58,259 bases of DNA from contig CALXLT010000005.1 in the NCBI GenBank assembly GCA_944389275.1, positions 1 to 58,259 of the forward strand, given 5' to 3'. The translations under genes were made by a program, and so were the position numbers. Under the pieces are notes generated by a model. That model searched no databases. It saw only the letters and a program-made list of their open reading frames with translations, and had not been told where the DNA came from. The first letter of the stretch is position 1. Each line of letters opens with the position of its first letter. Below are positions 25,212 through 34,958 of this stretch, one piece after another. Source of the stretch: an uncultured Spirochaetaceae bacterium (lineage in GTDB: Bacteria > Spirochaetota > Spirochaetia > Sphaerochaetales > Sphaerochaetaceae).

Positions 25212-28136
25212 GTGTATCTTCTCGACCAGACATGGCTGCCGTTCTCGAACCTGATGCTCAAGCATATATACAATGTGCTTCTCATCTGCTCGGACTATGA
25301 CCGCTTCATGCTCGAGGAGGACGGAAGGGTCGAGGAGGAGCTGTATCAGGAGTACACGGCGCTCGGGCTCTCGAATCCGCCGAAGATAACCCATGTGAAC
25401 AACGAGGAGGACGCGCTTCGCCTGATAGACGAGCTATCCTTCGATCTCGTCATATCCATGCTGGACCTGGGATCAGAGAGGGTCGAGGCGCTTGCCGAGG
25501 CGATAAAGGTCAAGCGGCCATGGATGCCCGTGATCGCGCTCTCCCCCTCCCCTGACCACCGAAAGCTCAAGGAGCTCAAGGGCGAGAACTGCCCGTATAT
25601 CGACTACATATTCTACTGGCAGGGCAATACATCCTTGTTCCTGGCCATGGTCAAGCTCGTCGAGGACAGGATGAACATAGCCCACGACACGGACGTGGCT
25701 GATGTCCAGGTCATAATCCTCGTGGAGGATTCCGTGCGCTTCATCTCCTCATACCTGCCGCAGATGTACACCTGCCTGATACACCAGAACAGGACCTCGA
25801 TCCTCGAGGCGCTCAATGAATGGGGGAAGACGCTCAGGATGAGAGGGCGGCCGAAGATTGTGCTGGCGAGGAACTATGACGAGGCATGGGGGCTGTACAG
25901 CGAGTACAAGGAGAACGTCCTAGGGGTCATTACGGATGTCTCCTTCCCCTCCCCCGAAGGATCGGAAAGGGCCGGATTCCGGCTCGCCGAGGCGATAAGA
26001 AGGGAAACGAAGGATCTCCCGATACTCATCCAGAGCACGGAGATGAAGAACAAGGAGGACGCGGAGAGGCTTGGCGCGGACTTCCTGTGGAAGCTTTCCG
26101 ACACCATACTCCAGGACCTTGAGGCGCATTTCCTGCATAACTACAACTTCGGCCCGTTCATCTTCATAGACCCTGAGACGGGGAAGGAGATAGCGAAGGC
26201 CCACACCATGAAGGAGGTGCAGGAGACGCTCCGGACGCTCCCCCTTCCATCCTTCCGCTACCATTCGAAGAGGAACGACTTCTCGCGCTGGCTCAGGGCG
26301 CAGTCGCTTTACGTGCTGGCCTCGAAGATAAAGAACATAAACCTCGATGCGGGAAAAAGCGATGAGGAAGTGCGCGACCTGCTGTACGAGACGATAAAGA
26401 CATACCGCGCGGACAGGGCCAGAGGAGTCATCGCGGACTTCTCGGCCACGAGCTATGACGAGACGATGCTCTTCACGAGGATCGGCAAGGGCTCCCTTGG
26501 AGGAAAGGGCCGCGGGCTCGCTTTCATAGCCATGGAGATGAAGGCCAGCGGCATCATGGACCGCTACCCTTCCGTGTATCTCTCGATCCCGCGTACCGTC
26601 GTCATATCCACAGAGCTCTTCACTGAGTTCATGGAGGAGAACAACCTCTCCTCGCTTCATTTCCGCAATGAAGGCGACGAGAAGATACTTTCCCTCTTCC
26701 TTTCCGCGAAGATCCCCGAAAGACTAAGAAAAGCGCTAAGCGACGTGCTCCAGGTGCTCCGCAAGCCTATATCCGTGCGCTCGTCATCCCTTCTCGAGGA
26801 TTCTCATTTCCAGCCTTTCGCGGGGGTATACCAGACATCGATGATCCCTAACACCGGCAGCGACGAGAAGAGGCTTGAGGACCTTGAGAGGGCGATCAAG
26901 ACCGTATGGGCCTCGACATACTCCGAGTGCGCCAAGGAGTACCTCAAGCGCACGTACCACTCGCTTGAGGAGGAGAAGATGGCCGTGATAATCCAGCAGA
27001 TCACGGGATCGGGGCACGGAAGGTACTGGTATCCGAACATATCGGGAGTGGCCAGATCCCTCAACTATTACCCTGTCCCGGGGCAGAAGGCGGAGGACGG
27101 TGTCGGCATGCTCTCATTCGGATTCGGCAAGATAATCGTCGACGAGGGCACCGCGCTCAGGTTCTGCCCCGCGAAGCCTAAGATGCCATCAAGCGCGTCG
27201 CTTACCGCTGAGACATCCCCTCAGGACATGTTCTACGCGCTGGATATGGAGGCTCCATTCGATCCGGAGAAGAACTCGGACAACCTCATATCGCTCCCGA
27301 TCCAGGAGGAGGCGGGAAGGAATCCCAAGGCCTTCAAGGGCATCGCCTCCGTCTATGACATGCACACAGGCATGCTCTCCGAGTCCATCAGGGCCGAGGG
27401 CGAGCGCGTGATAACCTTCAACGGCATGCTCAAGTACGACATGCTCCCCCTTGCCCAGATCATCGACGACATGCTCAAGCTCGGCACGGAAGCCATGGCG
27501 GAGCCTGTCGAGATCGAGTTCGCGATCAACACGGAGCATGGGGAGCGCCCTGATTTCTCCATCCTGCAGATCAGGCCTATATCAGGCAAGGACGCCTATA
27601 TGGACATCAGCATCACGAAGGCCGACAGGGAGAACGCCCTCGTGTACGCGGAGAAGGTGATGGGCAACGGGTGCGCCGAGGGGATATCAGACATAATCAC
27701 GATCAAGCCAGAGGTCTTCAAGGCAGCGGAGATGACCGAGATGGCATCAGAGCTCGACAAGCTGAACAAGGCAGCGGAAGGGGAATACGTCCTCATAGCC
27801 GCGGGGCGCCTCGGCTCCTCCGACAGATGGCTCGGGATCCCCTGCACATGGTCCCAGATATCAAAGGCGCACGTGATCGTGGAGACAGGTCTCAAGGAGA
27901 TACAGGCCGAGCCAAGCCAGGGCACCCATTTCTTCCAGAACATGACAAGCCTCGGATGCCTGTATCTGACGATCAATCCGATGTATGGCGATGGCCTGTT
28001 CGATTATGAGGCCATAAAAAAGCTCCAGATAATCGATGAAACGAAGCATTTTCTTCACGTCCGGGCAGCCCAGCCCCTCACCATAAGGGCAGACGGGCTT
28101 TCCGGGAAGGCAGTTATAAGGACAACGGAGGAATGA
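25212..28136 (+). CDS. Receiver-receiver-PEP synthase-like (PPDK_N ATP-grasp) protein
   Basis: 974 residues. Residues 20-150 look like a degenerate response-regulator receiver: the FDLVISMLDL strand places Met at the usual phosphoacceptor position. Residues 165-305 are a second receiver with an intact acidic pair (E172, D173), likely phosphoacceptor D242 in GVITDVSFP, S275/T276 and K294. From about 420 a PEP-synthase/PPDK ATP-binding domain follows, with GKGSLGGKGRG (425-435), ISVRSSSLLEDSHFQPFAG (520-538) and FSILQIRPISG. No His-bearing swivel domain or PEP-binding barrel is evident, so PEP synthesis is unlikely. Similar proteins exist in spirochaetes and Bacteroidetes without known function. 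GGGAG lies 7 nt before the GTG. Confidence 0.8.
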   Translation: MYLLDQTWLPFSNLMLKHIYNVLLICSDYDRFMLEEDGRVEEELYQEYTALGLSNPPKITHVNNEEDALRLIDELSFDLVISMLDLGSERVEALAEAIKVKRPWMPVIALSPSPDHRKLKELKGENCPYIDYIFYWQGNTSLFLAMVKLVEDRMNIAHDTDVADVQVIILVEDSVRFISSYLPQMYTCLIHQNRTSILEALNEWGKTLRMRGRPKIVLARNYDEAWGLYSEYKENVLGVITDVSFPSPEGSERAGFRLAEAIRRETKDLPILIQSTEMKNKEDAERLGADFLWKLSDTILQDLEAHFLHNYNFGPFIFIDPETGKEIAKAHTMKEVQETLRTLPLPSFRYHSKRNDFSRWLRAQSLYVLASKIKNINLDAGKSDEEVRDLLYETIKTYRADRARGVIADFSATSYDETMLFTRIGKGSLGGKGRGLAFIAMEMKASGIMDRYPSVYLSIPRTVVISTELFTEFMEENNLSSLHFRNEGDEKILSLFLSAKIPERLRKALSDVLQVLRKPISVRSSSLLEDSHFQPFAGVYQTSMIPNTGSDEKRLEDLERAIKTVWASTYSECAKEYLKRTYHSLEEEKMAVIIQQITGSGHGRYWYPNISGVARSLNYYPVPGQKAEDGVGMLSFGFGKIIVDEGTALRFCPAKPKMPSSASLTAETSPQDMFYALDMEAPFDPEKNSDNLISLPIQEEAGRNPKAFKGIASVYDMHTGMLSESIRAEGERVITFNGMLKYDMLPLAQIIDDMLKLGTEAMAEPVEIEFAINTEHGERPDFSILQIRPISGKDAYMDISITKADRENALVYAEKVMGNGCAEGISDIITIKPEVFKAAEMTEMASELDKLNKAAEGEYVLIAAGRLGSSDRWLGIPCTWSQISKAHVIVETGLKEIQAEPSQGTHFFQNMTSLGCLYLTINPMYGDGLFDYEAIKKLQIIDETKHFLHVRAAQPLTIRADGLSGKAVIRTTEE

Positions 28137-28138
28137 CG

Positions 28139-29320
28139 ATGATGACAGAATACTATGCACCTACCGATGTGATGCTCGGCAAGGATGCCGTCTCGATGTG
28201 CGGTGAGATGCTTGCCAGGAACAAGGCCGGCAAGGTCCTCATCCATTATGGCTCTGAAAGGGTCGTAAGGAACGGGCTTATAGGACAGATAACCAGACAG
28301 CTTGACGAGAAGGGCATCGGCTATGTGCTCCTGGGAGGCGCGCAGCCTAACCCGAGGCTCTCCCTCGTGCGCAAGGGCATAGCCCTCGGAAGGGAGGAGA
28401 ATGTCGACTTTCTCCTGGCTGTCGGCGGCGGCAGCGCGATAGACAGCGCGAAGGCGATGGCATATGGCCTCTATGACGAGGGCGATGTGTGGGATTTCTA
28501 CACGGGGGCCAGGAAGCCTTCCGGATCGTTCCCGCTAGGCGTGGTGCTCACGCTCGCCGCGACAGGCTCGGAGATGAGCGACAGCTCGGTGATAACGAAT
28601 GAGGACGGAGGCCTCAAGAGAGGATGCAACTCCAATTTCTGCAGGCCTCGCTTCGCGCTTCTCGACCCGACCCTCACCTACTCAGTGCCGCCATACCAGA
28701 CATCATGCGGCACGGCCGACATAATGATGCACACCCTTGAGAGATACTTCCATCCGTCCGCTACCCTGGACCTGACGGACAAGCTCTCGATAGCCCTCCT
28801 CAGAAGCGTGATCGAGAACGGGCAGAAGGCGCTGCAGGATCCGGAGGACTATGACGCGAGGGCGAACCTCATGTGGGCGTCCTCACTTTCCCACAACGGC
28901 CTCATGCAGGTGGGCAACGGCAACAGGGGCGACTGGGCATGCCATCAGATGGAGCATGAGCTTTCAGGCATGTACGACGTGGCGCACGGCGCAGGCCTTA
29001 CCGCTATCTGGGGCAGCTGGGCCCGCCATGTGTACATGGAGGATTCGGAGCGCTTCGCTGTCCTCGGAGAGGAGCTCTTCGGGCTCAAGAGGACATCGGA
29101 TCCGGACAGGGACGCGCTGCAGGCGATAAAGGCGATGGAAGCATGCTTCACGTCGATCCATATGCCTATCACGCTCAAGGAGCTCGGAGTGGACCCGACA
29201 GATGAGGAGATAGACGAGCTCGCGGAGAAGGCGACATTCTTCGGCAAGCGCACGATAGGATCCTTCCAGATACTGGACAAGGAGGATATCGTGGCGATCT
29301 ACACGGCGGCCAGGGGCTAG
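28139..29320 (+). CDS. Iron-containing (butanol-type) alcohol dehydrogenase
   Basis: About 393 residues, Fe-ADH family, BDH/YqhD branch. NAD(P) binding is indicated by [20 protein letters not shown]. The metal-site histidines lie in [14 protein letters not shown] and in the [24 protein letters not shown] segment. It would reduce aldehydes to alcohols with NAD(P)H to recycle cofactor. Three ATGs are possible; the one at 28139 is best placed, 7 nt after GGAGG. It is the last gene of the operon, and its stop codon overlaps that of the convergent yeiH-like gene. Confidence 0.93.
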   Translation: MMTEYYAPTDVMLGKDAVSMCGEMLARNKAGKVLIHYGSERVVRNGLIGQITRQLDEKGIGYVLLGGAQPNPRLSLVRKGIALGREENVDFLLAVGGGSAIDSAKAMAYGLYDEGDVWDFYTGARKPSGSFPLGVVLTLAATGSEMSDSSVITNEDGGLKRGCNSNFCRPRFALLDPTLTYSVPPYQTSCGTADIMMHTLERYFHPSATLDLTDKLSIALLRSVIENGQKALQDPEDYDARANLMWASSLSHNGLMQVGNGNRGDWACHQMEHELSGMYDVAHGAGLTAIWGSWARHVYMEDSERFAVLGEELFGLKRTSDPDRDALQAIKAMEACFTSIHMPITLKELGVDPTDEEIDELAEKATFFGKRTIGSFQILDKEDIVAIYTAARG

Positions 29321-30342
29321 AGAAGCCCCAGGACGTGCTGCATCAGGAGGGAGACAAGGGTTATCGAGACCCAGCATGAGAAGCCCAGCAGAAGGGGCTT
29401 CCCTCCCGTCCTGACGAGCTTCGCTATATCGGTATTGAGCCCGATCGCGGCCATCGCCAGGATTATCAGGAACTTCGACAGCTCCTTGAACGGCACGAAG
29501 GCATCACCCGGGACTCCCAGGGCCGTAAGCACCGTGGTCAGAAGCGACGCGAGAACGAAATAGAGGATGAAGAACGGGAAGATCCTCCTGATCGATACAT
29601 TCTCCTCCCCTTCCCCGCGCCTTGCCCTCATGAACGCGAGAGCGAGGGTGATCGGGATGATGGCGAGGGTGCGCGTGAGCTTCACGGTCACGGCTTTATC
29701 GAGAGTCGCAGTACCAAGCCCCCACATGTTGTCCCAGGTAGAGGCGCAGGCTGTAACGGAGGACGTGTCGTTCACGGCAGTCCCCGCGAATATGCCGAAG
29801 GCGGTGCCCGAGGATGTATCGAAGCCTATGAGGGCGCCAAGCGTCGGGAAGAGAAGAGCCGCGATCACGTTGAAGAAGAATATCACGCTTATGGCCTGCG
29901 CGACCTCCTCGTCATCAGCGCCGATGACAGGGCTTGTCGCGGCTATCGCGGAGCCCCCGCAGATCGAGGATCCGACACCTATGAGTATGGACGGATTGCG
30001 CTCTACCCCTATCACCTTCTTCAGGAGGAACGCCACGGCAAGGGATACCGAGATCGTGGATATTATTATCGGAAGCGACTGGATACCTGTTTGTGCGACG
30101 ACGGACAGATCCATCCCGAAGCCAAGGAGGACGACAGCCCACTGCAGTATCTTCTTCGACGTGAACTTTATGCCGCTATCGAAGGCTCTCCTTTCCTTGA
30201 GGAAAAGAGCGATGACCATACCTATGAGTATGGAGAACACCGGGCCGCCGACGACTGGAAGGAGCCTTCCCAGGAAGAATGACGGAACGGCGATCGCAAG
30301 GCATAAGAGAACGCCTTTCCATATCGATGCTATCGGATTCAT
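29317..30342 (-). CDS. YeiH/UPF0324 family transporter
   Basis: About 341 residues and ten or so membrane segments, PSE (putative sulfate exporter) family. Typical signatures are [19 protein letters not shown] near the N-terminus, [19 protein letters not shown] in the middle, and [16 protein letters not shown]. The transported substrate is not established for the family. ATG 30342 gives the usual family start; an in-frame GTG lies 15 nt upstream. Neither has a well-spaced Shine-Dalgarno, and GATAAA lies 7 nt before the ATG. The 3' end overlaps the convergent alcohol dehydrogenase by 4 nt. Confidence 0.88.
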   Translation of the reverse strand: MNPIASIWKGVLLCLAIAVPSFFLGRLLPVVGGPVFSILIGMVIALFLKERRAFDSGIKFTSKKILQWAVVLLGFGMDLSVVAQTGIQSLPIIISTISVSLAVAFLLKKVIGVERNPSILIGVGSSICGGSAIAATSPVIGADDEEVAQAISVIFFFNVIAALLFPTLGALIGFDTSSGTAFGIFAGTAVNDTSSVTACASTWDNMWGLGTATLDKAVTVKLTRTLAIIPITLALAFMRARRGEGEENVSIRRIFPFFILYFVLASLLTTVLTALGVPGDAFVPFKELSKFLIILAMAAIGLNTDIAKLVRTGGKPLLLGFSCWVSITLVSLLMQHVLGLL

Positions 30343-30383
30343 GCCCTCTTTTATCACGGATGAGGAAGGAAGGAAAAGAGAGC

Positions 30384-31076
30384 CTACTCCCCTGCCTTCT
30401 GCAGGAAATAATCCCAGAGGGCATCATGCGGAGGATCCGCGGTTATATCTACCTCGGTCTTCTTCACGGGATGGATGAACGTTACGCGGCGGGCATGGAG
30501 GCATATGCCGCCATCCGGATTGGACCGGGCGGCACCGTACTTCAGGTCCCCCTTTATATGCAGCCCGATAGCGGCAAGCTGCGCCCTTATCTGATGATGG
30601 CGCCCCGTGTGGAGATCGATCTCCAGAAGATAGTAGTTGTCCGATGACGCGATAAGGCGGTACGAGAGCTTCGCGACCTTCGAGCCCTTGCGCTCGATAG
30701 CCGACGCAACGCTCTTGTTCGACGCGGCATTGCGCACTATGTAATGGACAAGCGTGGCCTCGTTCCTCTGAGGCTTTTTGTCCACGATGGCCCAGTATGT
30801 CTTCTTCACGGCTGATGTGCGGAAGAGGGCTGTCATGCGGGAAAGGGCCTTGTCGGTCTTCGCGTACACGACGATGCCGGAGGTCGGACGGTCAAGGCGG
30901 TGGGGAATGCCCAGAAAGACATTGCCGGGCTTGCCGTACTTCTCCTTCAGGTACTCCTTCACATCATCGACAAGCGTCCTGTCCCCGGTCTCATCGCCCT
31001 GCACGAGCTCGCCAGGGAGCTTGTTTATGGCGATGAGATGGTTGTCCTCGTACAGCACACGGTCACTTATCTTCAT
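30384..31076 (-). CDS. RluA-family RNA pseudouridine synthase
   Basis: 230 residues. The catalytic segment is [18 protein letters not shown], where the Asp of HRLDRPTSG is the nucleophile. [18 protein letters not shown] is the second RluA-family signature. There is no N-terminal S4 domain, so this is a short RluA/RluC-like enzyme. The target uridine (rRNA or tRNA) cannot be told from sequence. The start lies inside the 3' end of parC (14-nt overlap), so the gene is translated with the topoisomerase operon. Confidence 0.92.
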   Translation of the reverse strand: MKISDRVLYEDNHLIAINKLPGELVQGDETGDRTLVDDVKEYLKEKYGKPGNVFLGIPHRLDRPTSGIVVYAKTDKALSRMTALFRTSAVKKTYWAIVDKKPQRNEATLVHYIVRNAASNKSVASAIERKGSKVAKLSYRLIASSDNYYLLEIDLHTGRHHQIRAQLAAIGLHIKGDLKYGAARSNPDGGICLHARRVTFIHPVKKTEVDITADPPHDALWDYFLQKAGE

Positions 31077-33060
31077 TCTCTACCCCGTCAAGAAGGCTTG
31101 GAGCGGCCTCCTCCGTTGTCGCGGTATCCTTGGTCTGCCTTATGGACAGGGACTGGAGCTCCTTTCCCGTAAGCTTCTGCCCTGCGGCTGTCGGGGACTT
31201 GTAGATCGGGAAGTCAGCGAAGCGCGCCGTGTCCTCCAGAATCTTGTAGCCATAGCCAGGCTTGAACTTCATCGTGATCACGGCAGAGGGCCATGTGGAC
31301 ATCTTCTTGACCTTGGCCTTCGGGCCGGAGACCACGGAATAAGGCTTGTCCGTCGTGAAGGACGTGATGCGGAAGCGCTTTATCTGATACACGCTCTTGT
31401 CGCGGATCTTGTCGCGGTATATGACGGTGAAGACCTCGTTGGCAAGGACCTCCTTGTCTCCATAGTTGATGTAGAAGAGTCCCTCCGTGCCGATGAATGT
31501 CTTATCCTCAACAGGGATGACCCGGTACTCTCCGTTCGTCTTCATATAGAAGATCTTGTCGAACGGGCTTACCTTCAGAAGAGGCTCCCCTGTCTTTATC
31601 GATGTCCCGATATACCCGGTTGAAGGATCATAGCGGACATCCATGTTGCGCACGGCGACCTGACGCGCGTTCAGCGTCTCGAACGAGGAGATCTCCGTCC
31701 TGCGCCTGAACTCCTCCTTGTCGCACATGTCCTCGAGCTCCGTAAGATAATCCTCCGCGTAGTCGATGATATGTTCCAGGTTGTAGTTTATCTTGTCTAT
31801 CGAGCCCTGGATCTCCCTGATCTCCTCCTTGTTGCGCTCGATGTCAAAGAGGCTTATGCGCCTGATAGGAATCTTGAGAAGCCTCTCGATATCATCATCG
31901 GAGAGCTCCTGCCCCCCAAGCTCAGACGCGAACGGGCCAAAGCCGGAGATTATAGCAGCCTTCACATCCTCGGCGCTCTTCTTCGTCTCGATCTCCTTAT
32001 AGATGCGCTCCTCGATGAATATCCTCTCAAGGGTCCTTGCCCAGAGCCTCTCCTCGAGCTTCTTCTTCTCGTTCTGCAGCTCAGCGGTGAGGACCTCGAC
32101 AAGATGCTTCGCGTGGAAGCGGATCATCTCCGTTATGGAGACCGCCTTAGGGTATCCATTGACTATCACAAGAGGATTGACGGAGATCTTCTTCTCGCAG
32201 TCGGTGGTCGCGTACAGCACATCGACCATATCCTCTGAATAGATATTGCGCTGCCAGCAGATCTCTATCTGAGCCTTCTCAGCCGTGTAATCGCTTATGG
32301 AGGCTATCTTCAGCCTTCCCGTGGCGTTGGCCTTCTCGATCGACGCGATCATCGAATCGCTGGTCACGCCATACGGAAGCTCCTCTATCACGAGCTTCTT
32401 CGGATCCGAGGCATTGAGCCTCGCGCGTACGGCTATCTTTCCCCTTCCGTCATCGTACTCGGAGACATCGATGATGCCGCCACCGGGGAAATCGGGATAG
32501 AGGGAGAACTTCTTGCCGCGAAGAGCCTTCTTCTCGGCCTCAAGCACCTCGAAGAGGTTATGGGGAAGGATCTGTGTGGACATTCCGACAGCGATTCCCA
32601 TCGTGCCCTGGATAGCCACTACAGGTATCTTAGCGGGAAAGAGCACTGGCTCCTTGTTCCTTCCATCGTATGAATCGGCGTATTCGGTTATCTCGGGATT
32701 GTACAGGACCTTCTTCGCAAAAGGCTTGAGGCGGCATTCGATATACCTTGCAGCGGCAGCTCCGTCTCCGGTGAGGAAGTTGCCGAAGTTGCCCTGCTTC
32801 TCTATGAAGAGCTCGCTGTTAGCCAGGTTCACAAGGGCCTCATAGATCGAGGAATCGCCATGAGGATGGTACTTCATGCAGGCGCCAACGACATTGGCCA
32901 CCTTCATGAACCTGCCGTCATCCATCTCGAAGAGGGTATGCATTATCCTCCTCTGGACCGGCTTGAAGCCATCGACAAGATCGGGGATAGCCCTATCCCT
33001 GACTACATATGAGGCATATTCCAGAAAGTAATTGCGGTATAGTTTATCAGCCTGTGACAT
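31063..33060 (-). CDS. parC: DNA topoisomerase IV subunit A
   Basis: 665 residues of the GyrA/ParC family. The catalytic Tyr is Y106 in AAARYIECRL. The quinolone-contact region reads HPHGDSSIYEALVNLAN, with Ser70 and Glu74 at the positions equivalent to E. coli ParC Ser80 and Glu84, so it is of wild-type, sensitive form. The C-terminal part is short and not a full GyrA-type pinwheel, which favours topoisomerase IV (decatenation) over gyrase. It overlaps the end of parE by 14 nt and the pseudouridine synthase by 14 nt, forming an operon parE-parC-rluA-like. Confidence 0.93.
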   Translation of the reverse strand: MSQADKLYRNYFLEYASYVVRDRAIPDLVDGFKPVQRRIMHTLFEMDDGRFMKVANVVGACMKYHPHGDSSIYEALVNLANSELFIEKQGNFGNFLTGDGAAAARYIECRLKPFAKKVLYNPEITEYADSYDGRNKEPVLFPAKIPVVAIQGTMGIAVGMSTQILPHNLFEVLEAEKKALRGKKFSLYPDFPGGGIIDVSEYDDGRGKIAVRARLNASDPKKLVIEELPYGVTSDSMIASIEKANATGRLKIASISDYTAEKAQIEICWQRNIYSEDMVDVLYATTDCEKKISVNPLVIVNGYPKAVSITEMIRFHAKHLVEVLTAELQNEKKKLEERLWARTLERIFIEERIYKEIETKKSAEDVKAAIISGFGPFASELGGQELSDDDIERLLKIPIRRISLFDIERNKEEIREIQGSIDKINYNLEHIIDYAEDYLTELEDMCDKEEFRRRTEISSFETLNARQVAVRNMDVRYDPSTGYIGTSIKTGEPLLKVSPFDKIFYMKTNGEYRVIPVEDKTFIGTEGLFYINYGDKEVLANEVFTVIYRDKIRDKSVYQIKRFRITSFTTDKPYSVVSGPKAKVKKMSTWPSAVITMKFKPGYGYKILEDTARFADFPIYKSPTAAGQKLTGKELQSLSIRQTKDTATTEEAAPSLLDGVENEDK

Positions 33061-34852
33061 CCAAGAGATTCTCCATTATGAACTCCTTGCGCTGAGGAGT
33101 GTTGTCACCCATATAGAAGGCCATCTTGTCGCGGATATCCTTCAGCGACCCTATGGTCACGGGCAGAAGCTTTATGTCATCGCCTATGAAGTTCTTGAAC
33201 TCCTTCGCATCTATCTCTCCCAGGCCCTTGAACCTCGTGACCTCGCAGCCGCGGATGCGCTTCATGGCCTCGTCGCGCTCAGCCTCGGTGTAGCAGTACT
33301 CAGTCACGCTCTTGTTCCTCACGCGGAAAAGAGGCGTCTCGAGTATGAAGAGCTTGCCGGAGGTGACGACCTCCTCGAAATAGGAGAGGAAGAACGTCAT
33401 CAGCAGTATCCTGATATGGAAGCCATCGGTATCCGCATCGGTAGCGATGACGACCTTGGAATACCTGAGGTCATCTATGCCGTTCTCGATGCCGAGCGCC
33501 ACCATTATGTTATACAGCTCCTCATGCTTATAGAGCTCCGTGCGCTTATAGCCCTGGACATTGAAGGGCTTGCCGCGAAGGGCGAATACAGCCTGCGTGT
33601 CGGGATTGCGGCTCTTGGAGATCGTGCCGGCGGCGCTGTCCCCCTCGGTAAGGAAGATCATGGAGCACTCCGCTTCCTTGCGATGCGCTGCAGGGGCATT
33701 ATCTATATGGTAGCGGCAATCCTTGAGCTTCGGGATATGGAGAGCGGTCTTCCTCGCCCTCTCCTTGGAGTTGTTCCTGACCTCCTGCTCTTCCTTGTGC
33801 ACCTTCTCGTTCGTGGTGACCTTGTCCTGCAGCCCCTGCGCTATGGCCTTGTTCTTGAGAAGCGCGTCCAGCACGGCTTCCTTGACCTCGTTGACGATCC
33901 AGGTCCTGACCTCAGTGGAGCCGAGCTTGTTCTTCGTCTGGCTCTCGAACACGGGATTCTGCATCTTGATAGCCACGGCCGCGACTATGCCATCCCTGAT
34001 CTCCGGAGCCTGCCAGCTCTTGCGGAAGAACTCGTTTATACCCTTGAGCACGCCTTCCTTGAAGGCGGCAAGATGCGTTCCCCCGTCCGATGTGTTCTGG
34101 CCATTGACGTATGAGAAGTAGTTCTCGCCGTAGCCGGAGGTATGGGTGAAGGCGAACTCGAGATGCTCGTTCTTGAAATGGATCGTCGGGTAGAGCCCCT
34201 CATCGCCAAGGACCTTGGAAAGCAGGTCCAGAAGCCCATGCTGGCTCTTGATTATGGTCTTGTTGTACTCGATCGTCAGCCCAGTGTTGAGATACGCGTA
34301 GCTCCACAGGCGATCAAGGACGATATCATCATGGTAATGGAAGTCAGGGAACAGTGTCGGATCGGGGCGGAACGATACGAACGTGCCGTCCGGCTCCTTC
34401 GTGCTTCCGCTCTTCTTCTTATCCAGGACACCATCCTTGAATGTGGCCTCCACGTACTTCCCCTCGCGATACGAGCGCACGAGGAACTCGGATGAAAGGG
34501 CATTGACGGCCTTCGTGCCGACGCCGTTGAGGCCTACGGAGAACTGGAAGGCCTCGCTGTCGTACTTTGCTCCCGTATTGATCACGGACACGCATTCAAC
34601 GACCTTGCCAAGGGGGATTCCCCTTCCATAGTCACGCACGGTGACGGTGTCATCGAGTATGGTGACCTCGACCCTGTTGCCATGCTTCATCGTGAACTCA
34701 TCGACAGCGTTGTCTATGATCTCCTTGAGGAGTACGTATATGCCATCATCGGGATGCGAACCGTTCCCCAGCCGCCCGATATACATGCCAGGGCGCAGCC
34801 TGATATGCTCCAGGGAGGAGAGCGATTTTATATTGCTTTCATCATAGGCCAT
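33047..34852 (-). CDS. parE: DNA topoisomerase IV subunit B
   Basis: 601 residues of the GyrB/ParE family. The GHKL ATPase domain shows HIRLRPGMYIG, EIIDNAVDEF, DYGRGIPLG and GLNGVGTKAVNALS. The TOPRIM domain shows FLTEGDSAAG and ATDADTDGFHIR. The C-terminal KEFIMENL ends the protein without a large insertion, in line with ParE. The gene starts the topoisomerase operon and lacks a Shine-Dalgarno. TATACT lies 6 nt before the ATG. Confidence 0.95.
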   Translation of the reverse strand: MAYDESNIKSLSSLEHIRLRPGMYIGRLGNGSHPDDGIYVLLKEIIDNAVDEFTMKHGNRVEVTILDDTVTVRDYGRGIPLGKVVECVSVINTGAKYDSEAFQFSVGLNGVGTKAVNALSSEFLVRSYREGKYVEATFKDGVLDKKKSGSTKEPDGTFVSFRPDPTLFPDFHYHDDIVLDRLWSYAYLNTGLTIEYNKTIIKSQHGLLDLLSKVLGDEGLYPTIHFKNEHLEFAFTHTSGYGENYFSYVNGQNTSDGGTHLAAFKEGVLKGINEFFRKSWQAPEIRDGIVAAVAIKMQNPVFESQTKNKLGSTEVRTWIVNEVKEAVLDALLKNKAIAQGLQDKVTTNEKVHKEEQEVRNNSKERARKTALHIPKLKDCRYHIDNAPAAHRKEAECSMIFLTEGDSAAGTISKSRNPDTQAVFALRGKPFNVQGYKRTELYKHEELYNIMVALGIENGIDDLRYSKVVIATDADTDGFHIRILLMTFFLSYFEEVVTSGKLFILETPLFRVRNKSVTEYCYTEAERDEAMKRIRGCEVTRFKGLGEIDAKEFKNFIGDDIKLLPVTIGSLKDIRDKMAFYMGDNTPQRKEFIMENLLDVTG

Positions 34853-34858
34853 GAGAGC

Positions 34859-34886
34859 AGTATATCAATTTGCGCACTACATGCAA
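34859..34886 (-). promoter_or_regulatory. Promoter of parE, leaderless geometry
   Basis: Minus strand TTGCAT (34886-34881; or TTTGCA with a 17-nt spacer), 16-nt spacer, TATACT (34864-34859), 6 nt, ATG at 34852. Confidence 0.65.
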
Positions 34887-34958
34887 ATAGCTGATTAACT
34901 TAACTCAATATATGATGATACTTAGCTTGTAAAAGGCCCATGCTCGCTTGATATGACG

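Noticed and set aside
25212..28136. Annotation as a genuine phosphoenolpyruvate synthase (ppsA)
   Set aside because: Only the ATP-grasp part is recognisable. The swivel His motif and PEP-binding barrel are not seen and two receiver-like domains precede it.
33032..34114. A 360-codon plus-strand open frame opposite parE
   Set aside because: It is a mirror frame of the ATPase and TOPRIM coding sequence with no recognisable protein features.
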